This document shows, piece by piece, positions 47,311-59,917 of a stretch of 64,000 nucleotides of DNA. The DNA comes from Hyperoplus lanceolatus (taxonomy: Eukaryota > Chordata > Actinopteri > Uranoscopiformes > Ammodytidae): positions 21,224,501-21,288,500 of the forward strand of contig CM049407.1 in the NCBI GenBank assembly GCA_026929865.2, in the 5' to 3' direction. Position 1 is the stretch's first letter, and each line of letters opens with the position of its first letter. A model generated the notes under the pieces. It was not told where the DNA came from and searched no databases. It was given only the letters and a program-made list of their open reading frames with translations. The position numbers were made by a program, and so were the translations under genes.

Positions 47311-50300
47311 TACTGTCTAGATCTTAGCCTACAATAACCTTAAAGTTGCATACCTCGCACAGTACCCAAAATCTACAGTAGAGTACTCTGCATGGGGATA
47401 AAAAGACTAAACTGAACTTCCTCACTCTCTGGTGTTTTACACCACATGTGGGAGCAAGAAGAAATCAACTTTTCAACTAACAGAAATGCATGGTCAAAAG
47501 GGAAGAGCCTTTATATGGAACAAAGAGGATTATGGTGCTAAGCACGAGTCTGGTTTGTTATTGTATAGAGGTCCCTCCTCTCCATTAGTGGGTCATATTT
47601 TGACCTAAAAACCGGGTTTCAGGTTGGGCACTTTACAGTCTTACCATTCACTGACTGGTGTCAAAAGCAACCTCAAAAATAGTCTCTTTAAAGGAATGAC
47701 AAAAACGTGGTCCCATAGGTGTGGGCCCACAATATATCATCACTTACGGTGAAACGTGTCTGTCTGATTTACGAGCATGCAGCAAGACTCGGCGACGGAT
47801 GGTCTTCGTGTATCACTCACACTATTCTGGCTCTGGAGATTTAGTTGCATACGGTTGTAACCCAAAGTTCATAACCTTCACCTCTGTCACCTGTTCAGTT
47901 TTCAGCCTTGTCCCGTCATTAGAGATATGGCTACTGTGAAAATGTAAAAAAAAATCTTGGTTCATAATATTAATGGAAGCCAATGGAGACATACTATATC
48001 ATTTCACAGATAAACTGTTCTACCTGACCAGACTACCACTATTTTGCACCAGTGTTGTCCAACTTACATGTGACTACCCTCGGTTAACCCTATATGGAAT
48101 CAAAAAGGTGTGTAACTTCAAAATGATGCTGGCGATTTTAAATGTAGAACTAGCTTCATAACTCACTGCCAACATGTGTTTGCAGTATTTGACTGAATGG
48201 ATCTACTGTGGTTGTTAATCCTTCCTGCGGGACAGAGAACAGACAGACAAATATGTTGCATTGTTTAAGGCATGTCTGAACCCCTTCCGGCGGTGTTTGC
48301 CTATTTTAAGACAACATAATTCCAGATCTTGGTGCTGCTTTATGATTTGATTCAAAGCAGGCTCAGTCTCCATTTGGGTTAAAATGTTTTCGCAGCACCT
48401 TGTCATTGTTGCAACTTGCAGGGGAGAAGGAAAGTTTTGGTCCCCTACCCCCCATTTCACCCACATTTCTCTCAAGTGTGCATGAAGGCTATTTATAGCA
48501 GAAGCTAGGAAGTCCTTGAAGCATGGCACACACCAGTGTATGATGGTATGTGCTTTGGAAGTGGGTCCATCAACAGCCCTCTCAGTCTGTGTGTGTTTGC
48601 TACAGCTGGTGGAAACCAAACTGTTAAGATGACCCTCTGGGCGAAATAATTAAAAAATATATTTAAATATAAACTACTACTAAGAAAAACAATAGTGCAC
48701 TGTGCATTCATACCGAAGGGAACTTATCCCTTTATAAATACTTATATATACAACTTAAAGCTATAATGCATAACGTTATCAAATAAATTAATGCCGATTA
48801 TATTCAAGCCATTGCCAAAAGAGGCTATCCGCTCCACAAGACTCTCTGTCAGTTAAGAATCCATTCAAACGTTTTGATGGTGTTGTAATTTTTTAGATCA
48901 CGTGATTAGTCCAGCGGATAGTAACAACATTTGTGCAATTTGTGATAAAAGCATGACACTTTGCATGTAGCTAGAATATGGCAATACCAATAATTTTAGC
49001 TATAGTGCCAAGCTGGATTCAACTCCTATGGTCTGTGATGGTCATTTTCCAAAATGCGAATGTGAACCAAATTTCATACTTTCACCTAAAAACCTTCATA
49101 TCTCTGGGTCTGTTGATCATAGAAACTTATTTTTGGTGTCTAGTTGTGGGTTTTCCAGGTTATTGATTCAAATAAATACTGTTTAGAGACCCTTTCAATC
49201 ATATTTACATTGTTTCATGAAGACGACTTTGGCTTAAGGTGGCGTGAATATGCAAATGTGTTTTGATCATGATATTGAAATTTCTCATATGATTCTTGAT
49301 AAACATATAGTGTTATCACACATATTGAGATAATTATAAGTAATAATAAATAATAAATGAAGTTGTTTATAAGAACAAAGATGCACACTTTTACCTAAAA
49401 ACCTACACATATCCAGATATGTTGGTCATACATACCTATTTTTGGTGTCTAGTTGTAGGTTTTCAAAGTTATAGTTAAAATAATAATAATTAATACTATT
49501 AAGTGATTTATAAGAACAAAGATTAAGGATGACTAACATCATTGAAATATGGATACAATCTACTTTCTTGTACCATTCTTCCAAGTTTGGTACAGTAACC
49601 TGGAGAATCATTTTTGCCATCAAAAAATTCCAGCTGTCTTCCATCACTATCTATTAAAGGGAACTAAATCTGATATAGACCACTGACACTGAGATTTAGT
49701 AAAAGACGAGTATGAGGTTGAACAATGTTGATGCCATGTTCTAAGATGGATAGCAATTGTTGATATATAATAAAGCTTTATTGCAGACACCATGCAGGTC
49801 CAAATAATACATAATACAGTATACATAGTAAATATGATGTGCTAAAGCCAGGGTCTGCTAAGATATTTCATGATTATGCCCAAGACATATGCATTCCATA
49901 GAGATGCAGTTGGCCAAAGCACAGAGGGTGGGGTATGGGACACAAAGACCCAATTTTCTAAAACAAAAATCCAAGGATAAGTTGTGCATCGTAGAGTAGA
50001 ACCACAAATTACAGTGACAAAAAACGGTGAGTTGATGACAACAAAACTTAAATGTTTGGTTTCTCTTATCCAACAGAACATAGAATTGCATGTTTAAAAC
50101 ATGAATATTGGCAGAATACTCCCTTTCTGCGCATCAGTTAAAGCAACTACAGTCACAAATATGTTAGTAAAATAACTCCAATACCTAAATAATCATGTTG
50201 ACATTTATTGTTCATTTTGATTGATGAAATCAAATGTTCAGCAAGTCTCCTGAAAATATCACAGCATTTAACAACTCAAAAACAGTTTAGATATGCATTG

Positions 50301-50454
50301 TGCGTACCACATATTTTCAACAAACAGTAACATGGCGATAAAACAACACATTTATTGCATTTTAGTTGACATCTCTTTCACACATTTCACAGCTTCAGTT
50401 TAAGTAAATTGCTTGTAAACAAAATAATTCTCAAGTTATCTGCATCCCTATCAC
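47311..50454. other. AT-rich intergenic DNA with repeat fragments
   Basis: No gene recognised. A 134-residue minus frame at 48619-48215 is next to a dispersed repeat and may be a decayed transposon protein, but I do not recognise it. A roughly duplicated phrase about TTTTTGGTGTCTAGTTGT occurs at about 49128 and 49438, indicating a local duplication of some 300 bases. Confidence 0.4.
48579..48770 (+). repeat. Dispersed repeat, copy 1
   Basis: Shares long stretches such as CCAAACTGTTAAGATGACCC and CCCTTTATAAATACTTATA with 62751-62953 in the same orientation. Family unknown. Confidence 0.75.
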
Positions 50455-52300
50455 TGACCGATTATTATTATTTTTTTTTTATTTTTTTTTTATTATTTTT
50501 ATTCTTTCGGACAATTCCACACAATACACAATTATCTCTTTCACATCATACATCTTACTTTGTGTTGTCCGAAGGGTGACGGAAGAAGCCTAAGGCTTAT
50601 CGAGTCCCGCCCCCATTTTCATCAGATTCAGATTCAGATACACAGATACACATTTACTGTTACAGAAAAGAAAAGTAAAAGTAAAAAAGAAAGAAAACAC
50701 ACAATTTTTTTTTTTTTTTTGATGATTTTAATGCAGAGTTTGTTTTGCCCTTTTATTGTGGCCTTTTCAATGTCATTATCTGGTAGTCTAAACACAACTG
50801 CAAAAGTATTCAAACCCAAAAAGGTTGAAGAATACTTTCTTGCACTGATTTTATTATTTTCATGTGAAGCCCCAGCGAGTCTCTTGAGGTCTTTGCTTGC
50901 ATTCCGAGTAAAATCTCACTAATCTCGTTGGCCTTGACTGGCTTTAAAAACATGGAGTGTTGAAGAGACTCTTCCTTTTCCCAAGACTCCCCAAACACCT
51001 GTCATGGATACTCATAGCCAAATTCGGTCCAACCATAACAAAAAATTTGTTTAGTTTATTCGCCGCAGTATTCATGTTTTCAAACTTAACGTTATTTAAA
51101 TACTGAGGATAATTATGTATTTTGCTGTCATTTCTTAACACTGGGTTTACTATGTCCCACAATTTTTTTGGGTAATTTGCATTTGTTTCTAAAAGCTTAC
51201 AAAAATATTTTTTTTTACAGTCTCTGAGAATGATATTTAGCTTGTTACGATAGGTTTTATATTTTAACTCAGCCTGTGGTGTCCTTGCTTTTATGAATCT
51301 TTTGTACAATGTATTTTTTTTTACAAGCATTTTTCAAGGATTTAGTTAGCCACTGTTTAATGTCATTTGGGTCCGATGATGTAGGTTCCTCGTCAAGATT
51401 AGCTAATAACTCCAGACTTTCATGATAATTTATCCCATCAGTTGTGTTGCTCATTCTCGATTGCTTGGGTTGATCAGGTCCTCTTCCCTCCGGAATTGAA
51501 CCAAATCCTCCTCCGTTCTGATTTGCACAATTTTAGCTTCTTCGGGTGTAGCTCCATTTATTTTGATGAAGATTCTTTTATCTCTTGTCCATGTTTGTTG
51601 GACCCGTCCACATTTTTTTAGCCCTCTCGCTTGGTAGGCCAGATTAGCATTTCTCTTGGTTAAGTTTTCACTCATTCCAATTTGTTCACCTTTAAGCTTC
51701 TTGCCTTGACTGAGCAGATTTATCTTATGCTTTCTACTCACAAATTTCAGAATGACAGCACGCTTTTTGGCAAATTTTCCCTTCGGGAGAAGAAAACAAG
51801 ACTCCACGTTCTCCAGATCCAGACTAATGCCTTTGCTTCTCAGGAATTTTTCAACCTGGTTTTCCACCGACACATTCCTTGTATCGCCCTCTTCTTCTCC
51901 ATTCACGGCAGCTGCATACGACCTAGGTTTAATATCCATACCAGTCAGTATCACATCTCTGTTTTTTGCTTGTTGATCTTGGTCATCAATTTTATCTCCA
52001 AGCTCTTTCAAGAGCTGATCTTTCCTCACATTCACGGCTTGAAGTTCCTTCAATTCGATCATCAGTGGCTTCAGACCAGCAGCAATTTTTTCTTAAATTT
52101 TTGCATAAAAACGCCCAATCCATTCGTCCATAATCCCAGCCAGCTCAGCTTTCAGCAGTGCTCGCTCCGTCTCCCTCTCACTTTTTATTTCTTTCATCAA
52201 GTCTGCCAACTGTTTTTTTCATTTCTTCCGCATAATCTTTGTCTTCCTCCTTCCCCTTATCAATGTTTTTTCCTTTTTTGGACATCTACAAAGATTTTCA
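50455..52300 (-). mobile_element. Degenerate LINE with ORF1 joined to mid-ORF2
   Basis: Read on the minus strand. ORF1 starts at about 52284 and, after a frame break, continues 52062-51451 with an L1-ORF1p-like RNA-binding region (LTKRNANLAYQARGLKK...WTRDKRIFIKING). Without an endonuclease it passes straight into the ORF2 linker before the reverse transcriptase (SLKNACKKK at about 51330, then 51330-50944 and 50998-50810 in shifted frames). These are clearly related to the same region of the LINE at 56063. A 3' tail with GGGCGGGACTCGATAAGCC and a T/A-rich end lies at 50460-50640. It is not functional. Confidence 0.75.
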
Positions 52301-52453
52301 GAGATTTTTAGGGCTGTGAATCTGAGTTCTCCGCTGCTCACGGTAAATAGCTCTTAACCCTCGGCAAGCCGGAAGTCAAGAGGGAGTCAATTATGGGAGT
52401 ACATTCATGTCAAAACTATCAAGTGAGTGCAGAACGAATTTAAGACTCAAGTC

Positions 52454-52459
52454 TTTATT
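52454..52459 (-). terminator. Connexin polyadenylation signal candidate
   Basis: TTTATT on the plus strand (AATAAA on the minus strand), about 290 bases past the connexin stop codon. Confidence 0.5.
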
Positions 52460-52748
52460 TCAGATGTGTGGACACAGACAATCTTTTGAGTAGAAACAAG
52501 GAACTATGAGTGCTTTTAAAGATTTAATGCCACAAGAAGAGTTAACTGACTTGCAAACTGATCACAGCTATGTTTTGAGTTCACTTCATAGTTTTTTCTC
52601 TAATAATCTTCCAAATTTATATTTGCGGGCTGATGTATGTTGTTCCTGATACTTGGTTAAAAGCACAGATGGTCCCTAGATCTTCAGGTCATCCATCCTG
52701 CTCTTGTTATTGCTGTGCTTGCTGGACTGACTGTTTCGGCGCAGATTT

Positions 52749-53726
52749 TCAACAGGCTACCCAGACGGCGCTGGAGATTTTCCTTTCCTCCGCCTCATAT
52801 CCCTCTTCTTGACCTTTTCTCTCCACAGCCAAATTATCTCTGTTCTGCTTGTAAACAGCTTTGCTGTTGTAAGGGCTGCAAGCAGAGTTTGACTCTTCCA
52901 TCTTGTACTTTGAGTCAGCAGTGAAAGGTTCCGGCGATGTGGGATGACCGGCAAAGTAGCTATAGTTGGGGACGTAGGGCATTGCCGCCTCAGGCAGGGC
53001 CATGGCAGCCTTTGATCGTCTGTAACGCAGACCCTGATGGCACTTTTTGAAGCCCAGATGGTATATTTCCACCAGGTTGAGCAGCAGGGAGAAGCAAGCC
53101 ACAGCCAGCATGAAGATGATGAAGATGGTCTTCTCAGTGGGACGGGAGATGTAGCAGTTCACCACGTTAGGGCAAGGCCAGCGGTCGCAGGTGTACATCG
53201 CCTTGAGCTCAAAGCCATACAGGAAGTACTGCGCCACGATAAAGCCAACTTCAAACAGGGTTTTGAAAATTATGTTGAAGACATAGGTCCGCAGCAGGGC
53301 TCCCTTCAGACGAACGTGGCCCTGGTTGTCTTTGACTGGGTCCTTCTTGCCCTTTTTGCCATGTGAATGCTTCTCATCATGGATGGCATGGTCCTTCTCT
53401 TTCTGCATCTCCTTCTCCTCCATGCGGACCAGATGGAGGATGTGGCCCAGATAGATGAGGGTTGGCGTGGAGACAAAGATGATCTGCATCACCCAGAAGC
53501 GCATGTGAGAGATGGGGAAGGTCTTGTCATAACAGACGTTCTGACAACCGGGCTGCTTGGTGTCACAAGTGAAGCTGGACAGCTCGTCGCCCCACACCTT
53601 TTCAGTGGCGGTTCCCAGCACCAGGATGCGGAAGATCAACAGCACTGTCAGCCAGACCTTGCCCGCAACGGTGGAGTGTTCCTGGGTGCTCTCCAGCAGC
53701 TTCCCCAACAAATCCCAGTCCCCCAT
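52749..53726 (-). CDS. Connexin, fish Cx32.2-like gap junction protein
   Basis: Gap junction subunit; six form a hemichannel and two dock between cells. The 325-residue frame has the connexin plan: cytosolic [11 protein letters not shown] start, TM1 about 20-41, extracellular loop 1 with C-X6-C-X3-C (Cys 54, 61, 65), TM2 about 76-98, a Lys/His-rich cytosolic loop, TM3 about 150-172, loop 2 with C-X4-C-X5-C ([14 protein letters not shown]), TM4 about 205-228, and a short tail. The coding part is one exon, as in most connexins. A splice acceptor (ccttgcag) at about 53782 puts a short 5' UTR before the ATG. It is alpha-type and resembles Cx43 in the membrane regions but has a much shorter tail. 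Similarity to the croaker ovarian Cx32.2 group is from recollection. Confidence 0.93.
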   Translation of the reverse strand: MGDWDLLGKLLESTQEHSTVAGKVWLTVLLIFRILVLGTATEKVWGDELSSFTCDTKQPGCQNVCYDKTFPISHMRFWVMQIIFVSTPTLIYLGHILHLVRMEEKEMQKEKDHAIHDEKHSHGKKGKKDPVKDNQGHVRLKGALLRTYVFNIIFKTLFEVGFIVAQYFLYGFELKAMYTCDRWPCPNVVNCYISRPTEKTIFIIFMLAVACFSLLLNLVEIYHLGFKKCHQGLRYRRSKAAMALPEAAMPYVPNYSYFAGHPTSPEPFTADSKYKMEESNSACSPYNSKAVYKQNRDNLAVERKGQEEGYEAEERKISSAVWVAC

Positions 53727-53781
53727 GATGGCTCACAGACGTGCACTCAGTTTCATTGAAAAAGAAAAACAGGAAAGATGC

Positions 53782-54886
53782 CTGCAAGGGGAGAGGAAAA
53801 TGTGTGTAAAGTTACAAGCTTCATTAGAGACAGGTGGTTTTTTTCAGCCATTGATGAAATAAACAGTAATGCAAAGGCAGTCCTATAACATTATTCAGTG
53901 GTATTACTATTAACTGTCCTTTTCTTGTATTGTAATATGTTGAGTAATCATTGTTTTCATTCATATTTATCAAAATTAAATCAAAATTTATGGTGTGCAA
54001 TTTACTCATTACATTCCTTCCATGCACATCATTAAAGAAATATTAAAACATGTTTTTTCGTAAGGGACCCAATGTGAAGACACAACACCATCAAATACTA
54101 CAGTACTTCAGAAAACCCAGGATGAGACTTACCAGTAAAACATGGATTGATCATGAATTTACTGTTTGAATTCTAAGTGACCAGCGCAAAGGGGACAGGA
54201 CACTGATGACTGTAAGAGAAACCCCCTGAAGCAGGCTGGGGAGACGCTTACGTGCGTACAGATCTTGTGACACACTACCCAACATTGCTCCCAGAGTCCA
54301 AAATTAGGTTTCTAGGTTAGATTTCAGGGCGTACAAGTCACAACATAGTAAAAATGAATTTTTAAAATAGTTGGAGCCTAATTGATGCATTTTAGGGATA
54401 TATTTGAAATACGTGAAGATTGCCATGCAGGAATAAAAAGCGTAAGCCATTCAAATAATTGTCTTAGGTTCTTCTTTATTAAGAAAGACATACCTGATAA
54501 TGTTCACCTCCTACAGTATAGTCCCCCGGTGACTGAGCCTCTTCAGTTCACAGAGAGGCCATGTTCTTGTGAACTTCCAAGGAGACTGCAGAGCCAAGAT
54601 ACACTTCTCTCAGATAGTTTTGACTGGAGGCTCTATGATCCCGCCTACTGCCAACCCACTCCAACCTGATCAATGCCCACTGTTCGATTGGCCTTCACGA
54701 CTGTCTGGTCTCCTTGAAAACCATCCAGGTTGATTAAAAATTACAGAACCTCTCTTTTAAGAGAGGGTTTCTGTTCAGCTGAATGGCAGCTCAAGGGTCC
54801 AGTGAGAATGCAGGTTAGCCTTACACGTGAGCAGGCTCTAAATATAAGTCACAGTGAAGGGAGTGCCTTTGTTGTCACTCTCATGG
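53782..54886. other. Connexin 5' region
   Basis: Expected to hold the intron, noncoding first exon and promoter of the connexin on the minus strand. No other gene is recognised. A clear TATA box or first exon could not be fixed. Confidence 0.4.
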
Positions 54887-55772
54887 TAGTCTCGCAAAGC
54901 CAGACCAAACTACAGCAAGTAGTATGGTCTGGAAGCACTCTGTTTAGAGCCGTCTATTCGGGTGGGGAAACCGGGGGAAACTGGGCTAGCCTGTTTGTAT
55001 TTGTTTAAACCAATCACAATCATCTAGGGCGGGGCTAACCCCGGGAAGCAGCAGCGGTGTCCTGCAAAATAGTGCCGGGGGGGGACTTATTTTGATGGAA
55101 CGTCTTCACGTCCAGAGACTGTCAGAGAAATGGCTAAACCCGCAAACGCCACACAAAAACTATTAAAGACAAAAGGAATATACATAGTGTGTTGCTTTCT
55201 AACCAGCATGCCAAGACACCATACATTTTAGCCCCCGAGGAGCTCACGGGATAACTTAACCGGAGTTAACTAGCCACGTAGTGTTATCTCTGGTAACATT
55301 ATCATCGGTGGTTGAGAGGCAAGGCTACGGCGGTCGAGTAGAATTTTTAGCATTCAAGAACTTATGTCACCACCTCCTATCGCTGTAGTCAGAGCCGTAG
55401 TCCGTCTGTTTACAGGCAGAACAGGGTTTTGACGTTGTGAGCGCTACACCAACTGCAGCAAGTAGCCGTAAGAGTTGCTAGGTGATAGTGGAAGCCGTTG
55501 GAATCTTTCCCCGTCGCTAAAACACCGCTGCTTAGTCCCTAATTCACCAAAGAAAGGGAACGGCGGATCTTAATCTAGCTGGTTATAAGGTCCGGTGCTC
55601 AATTCAAACCCCCACGCTTCATTTTCCAGAGTTTATGAGGGTATTTCTGCCCGGGGGTAGTTGTACAATGAAGTTGGACAGCTAGGCTAGGCTGTGTCCC
55701 AGACCACCGCCGCCAATATTATTAAGTATTGCCACACTTTATTTCTGTCTACAGTAATGTGACTTCTCACAC

Positions 55773-55814
<42 letters not shown>

Positions 55815-55980
55815 CGCTGCACATAAGCACACGGGTTGACTGTGAGCGAATTGTTTCCGAATTTGAGGGGGATCACAATAGGGTAAAGCCAGCAACCGGA
55901 AAAGGAGGGGGCTGCGTCAGGGCTGCGTAGCTTGCCGCCGCAAGCGAATAGACGCTGGCGGAAGTGGTCATGCCAGACTA
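54887..55980 (+). mobile_element. TAGTCT-family DNA transposon, copy A
   Basis: Starts TAGTCTCGCAAAGCCAGACC and ends GGTCATGCCAGACTA. CTCTCATGG is duplicated on both sides (54878-54886 and 55981-55989; the repeat extends to 11 bases if shared end bases are counted). A near-perfect hairpin, CCAGACCAAACTAC with GTAGTATGGTCTGG, lies 14 bases from the left end. No transposase was seen. The interior contains a GT microsatellite. Confidence 0.8.
55775..55804. repeat. GT microsatellite inside copy A
   Basis: About 15 GT units followed by a short GA run. Confidence 0.95.
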
Positions 55981-58900
55981 CTCTCATGGTGATCTGACCC
56001 TAGGAGCACCAGACAGTGTGCAGCCTTCTCTCGGTGCCGCAGAGAGAATTTCTGCTTGTTAAGTGATTGATAAACTTTGTGCACAATATTTAAAGTTGCA
56101 GAGGAAGATATATAGATGGGATCCTATGTCCTTTGAAAGTTGTGAGCAGTTCAATGCAAAAATTGACTGTACTGGTAAACTGTCATTAATTCACTTTAAC
56201 AGCAGGCATTTGAGCAAAAATGTCCATGCAATCAAGGAATATTTACGTCAATTTTCACAACCATTTAACATAATTGCAATATCAGAAACCTGGATCAACC
56301 CTGAAAAGGGGGTGGACTTTGATCTAGATGGCTATGAACTGAACTACAGAAGCAGAGAGAACAAGACTGGAGGAGGTGTGGCTCTGTATGTGGATATAAA
56401 TCTTAATTGCAAGGTGGTTGATGAAATGATAACTGCAATCGGAAATGTATTAGAATGTCTAACTGTTGAAATCTGCATGGAAAATAAGAAGAATGTGATG
56501 TGAATGTGCTAGTTGTATTTATAGAGCACCGGGTTCTGATATTGACATATTCAAGGAATGGATGGAAAAAATTTACACATTGTCAAAGCAAAAGGTCATA
56601 TTTATCTGTGGGGATTTTAATATAGATCTTCTTAATCCCAATAATCACAAACCAACTGATGACTTTATCAATACAATGTACAGTCTGTGTCTCTATCCAA
56701 AAATCACCAGACCAAGCAGGATCACATCTCACTGTGCCACATTGATAGACAACATATTTACAAACGTTATAGACAATAATACAATAAGTGGATTAATGAT
56801 CAATGACATCAGTGACCATCTGCCAGTATTTCTTGTGTACAATAACAACTACAAGAGGGAAAAACCGGGAAAAACCGGAGAGTACATTCAAGTACAGAAG
56901 AGTACGGACAGAAGAGGCAATAAACACTTTAAAAAATGAATTATTAAATCAAAATTGGGAACCATTATATAAAGAAGAAAATATTGATAAAGGTTATGAA
57001 ATATTCTTGGGGATATTTAAATTGTTGTATGATAAATATTGCCCAATAAAAGAAATTAAAATTAAATTAAAATATTCAGATAGTCCATGGATAACTAAGG
57101 GATTACAAAATGCCTGCAAAAAGAAAAATACACTATATAAAGAATTTATAAAGCTTAGAACCAAAGATGCTGAACAAAAATACAAGAAATATAAAAATAA
57201 ACTAACTAACATTATGAGAATTAGTAAGAAAGAATATTATAGAAAATTAATAGATAATAATAAAAACAATATTAAAGGTCTATGGAAGATACTGAATAAT
57301 GTTATTGGAAATGGCTCTAGACAAGTTAATTATCCGCATGAGTTTATTGAAAATTATATGACTATTGATAATATGGATGATGCAGTAAATGGCTTCAACC
57401 AATATTTTGTAAATGTTGGACCAATACTGGCTGAGAAAATACCTGTTCCTGTGAGATCTGATGACAGGATTAATGATTTCATAGACATTAATCCAAAATC
57501 AATGTTTCTAACAGCAGTGGAAGAGAGTGAAATTATAGAGATTGTCAATAAATGCAAAAATAAAACTTCTACTGACTATAGTGACATTGATATGAGAATA
57601 GTCAAAGAGGTAATTCACGGAATTTCAAAGCCATTAACACACATCTGTAATTTATCATTTAAAACTGGTAAATTCCCAAGAAAAATGAAAATTGCAAAAG
57701 TCATACCGCTGTACAAAACTGGAGACAAACACCACTTCACAAACTACAGGCCTATTTCACTGCTTCCTCAATTCTCAAAAATCTTAGAAAAAGTATTTGC
57801 TGCTAGACTTAATAAATTCATCAATAAACACAATTTACTAACTGACAGCCAATACGGATTCAGACCCAACCGATCCACTTCATTAGCAGTCATTGAGCTA
57901 ATTGAAAAGATTACAAATTCCCTGGACCAAAAGAAATATGCAGCTGGTGTTTTTATTGATCTCAAAAAAGCATTTGATACCATAAATCATGATATATTAA
58001 TTAATAAATTAGAACGGTATGGTATCAGGGGGGTTATATTAAACTGGCTGAGGAGCTATCCACAGAACAGGCAACAGTTTGTGAAGATGGGTGAATACGT
58101 GTCAGCTTGTTTGGACATTGCTTGTGGGGTCCCCCAGGGGTCAGTGTTTTTAATTCTTTTTATTCTCTACATAAATGACATATGTAAAACATCAAATATT
58201 TTACAATTTGTGTTATTTGCAGATGACACAAATATTTTTTGTACGGGAGAGGACTTGCAGCAGCTTCTGGAGTCAATTACATCTGAAATGAGCAAATTAA
58301 AAAGATGGTTTGACAATAATAAATTATCATTGAAATTAAGCAAAACAAAAATCATGTTGTTTGGAAACTGTAATTTAAATAGTGATGTAAATGTCAAGAT
58401 AGATGGTGTTAATATTGAAAGAGTGTATGTAAATAAATTCCTGGGTGTGACAATAGACCACAAGCTATGCTGGAAACCTCACATAAAACATGTTAAATCT
58501 AAACTGTCACGAAGCATCTCAGTCCTGGGTAAAGCAAAGCATATATTGGATCACAAATCATTGCATATTCTTTACTGCTCAATGATCTTACCTTATTTAA
58601 ATTACTGTGTGGAGGTCTGGGGGACCACTTGCAAAAGCTCACTGCAACCACTAGTCACACTTCAAAAACGAGCCATAAGAATAATCAATAAAGCTGGATA
58701 TTATGATCACACCAACCTCCTCTTTTTACATTCCCGTATCATAAAGTTAAATGACCTGGTTGAATATCAAGTTGCACAAATCATGTTCAAAGCTAGAAAT
58801 AAACTGCTACCAGGTAACATACAAAAACTTTTCTTTGACCGAGAGGGGGGTTACAATTTGAGGCAAAAGTTAAACTTTAAGACACTGGCGGTACGCACGA

Positions 58901-59529
58901 CTTTAAAATGTCATTGCATCTCAATTGGGGGTGTGAAACTGTGGAATGGGATGAGCACGGAGCTAAAGCAATGTCCAAACATGATCCAGTTTAAAAAAAG
59001 GTTCAAAGCAATGATTTTCATAAGGTACAGGGATGAGGGTGTGAAGTAAGAAGGTAATTATAATTATATGGATATATATACTGATTGTATAGATATGTAT
59101 GTATATATGTATATATTGATTGTTTATAAATATAAATATAGATATATGCATTGTATAAATAGGGGAAGGTGGGGTGATTTGTGCAACTTTTTACTCAAAG
59201 TGATTTTAAAGTCAGGCCTTGACAGTTATGTCTCCAACTCAAATATGTACATATATTTCAGGATGTTGTGCATCCCTGGCAATAAAAACTTTGGATCTGG
59301 AATAAACTGTTTAAGAAATATAGCTTTCGGAAAAAAAGTTGTCTTGTCGCACAAATCACCCCACGTAGTGGGGTGATTTGTGCGTCATTGTGTCACAATG
59401 ACAAAGTCACCATCATCATCTTTCTGGCCATCTGAACTCTCATCAGTGGTGTCGTTAAGTGGAATTGAGATGTCACCCTCTTCTGAGCTACTGTAGACAA
59501 TCACTTTCTTTTGGTGACCAGCGTATACA

Positions 59530-59869
59530 GCCATGCCACTGGCACAACTCTCAGAAATGTACTTTGCACTAGTTGCTCCGTGCTTGTGGAACCAACTGCC
59601 ACCTGACAAATGTGATTCCCCCTACATTTCTGCCTTTAAATCAAGGCTCAAAACCCATATGTACACCCTGGTGTTTCCAGTGACGTGCGGTGAGGTCAGT
59701 GAGTGGGTAGGCACTGAGTTCTGAAAGCCAGATTTCTCTAAACCTATATTGTTAAATCTAAAACAATAAACAACAAACAGGCACGCACGGCCGATTTCAA
59801 ATAAGTTCCTCCCTTTCTTTCTTTCTTTCTTTCTTTCTCTCTCACTCACTCTCTCACTCACTCACTCAT

Positions 59870-59917
<48 letters not shown>

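Noticed and set aside
51682-52311. 209-residue plus-strand frame
   Set aside because: It is antisense to the LINE ORF1, which has recognisable family residues on the minus strand.
53037-53759. Long plus-strand frames across the connexin
   Set aside because: Shadows of the connexin coding exon on the minus strand, which has all six conserved extracellular cysteines.
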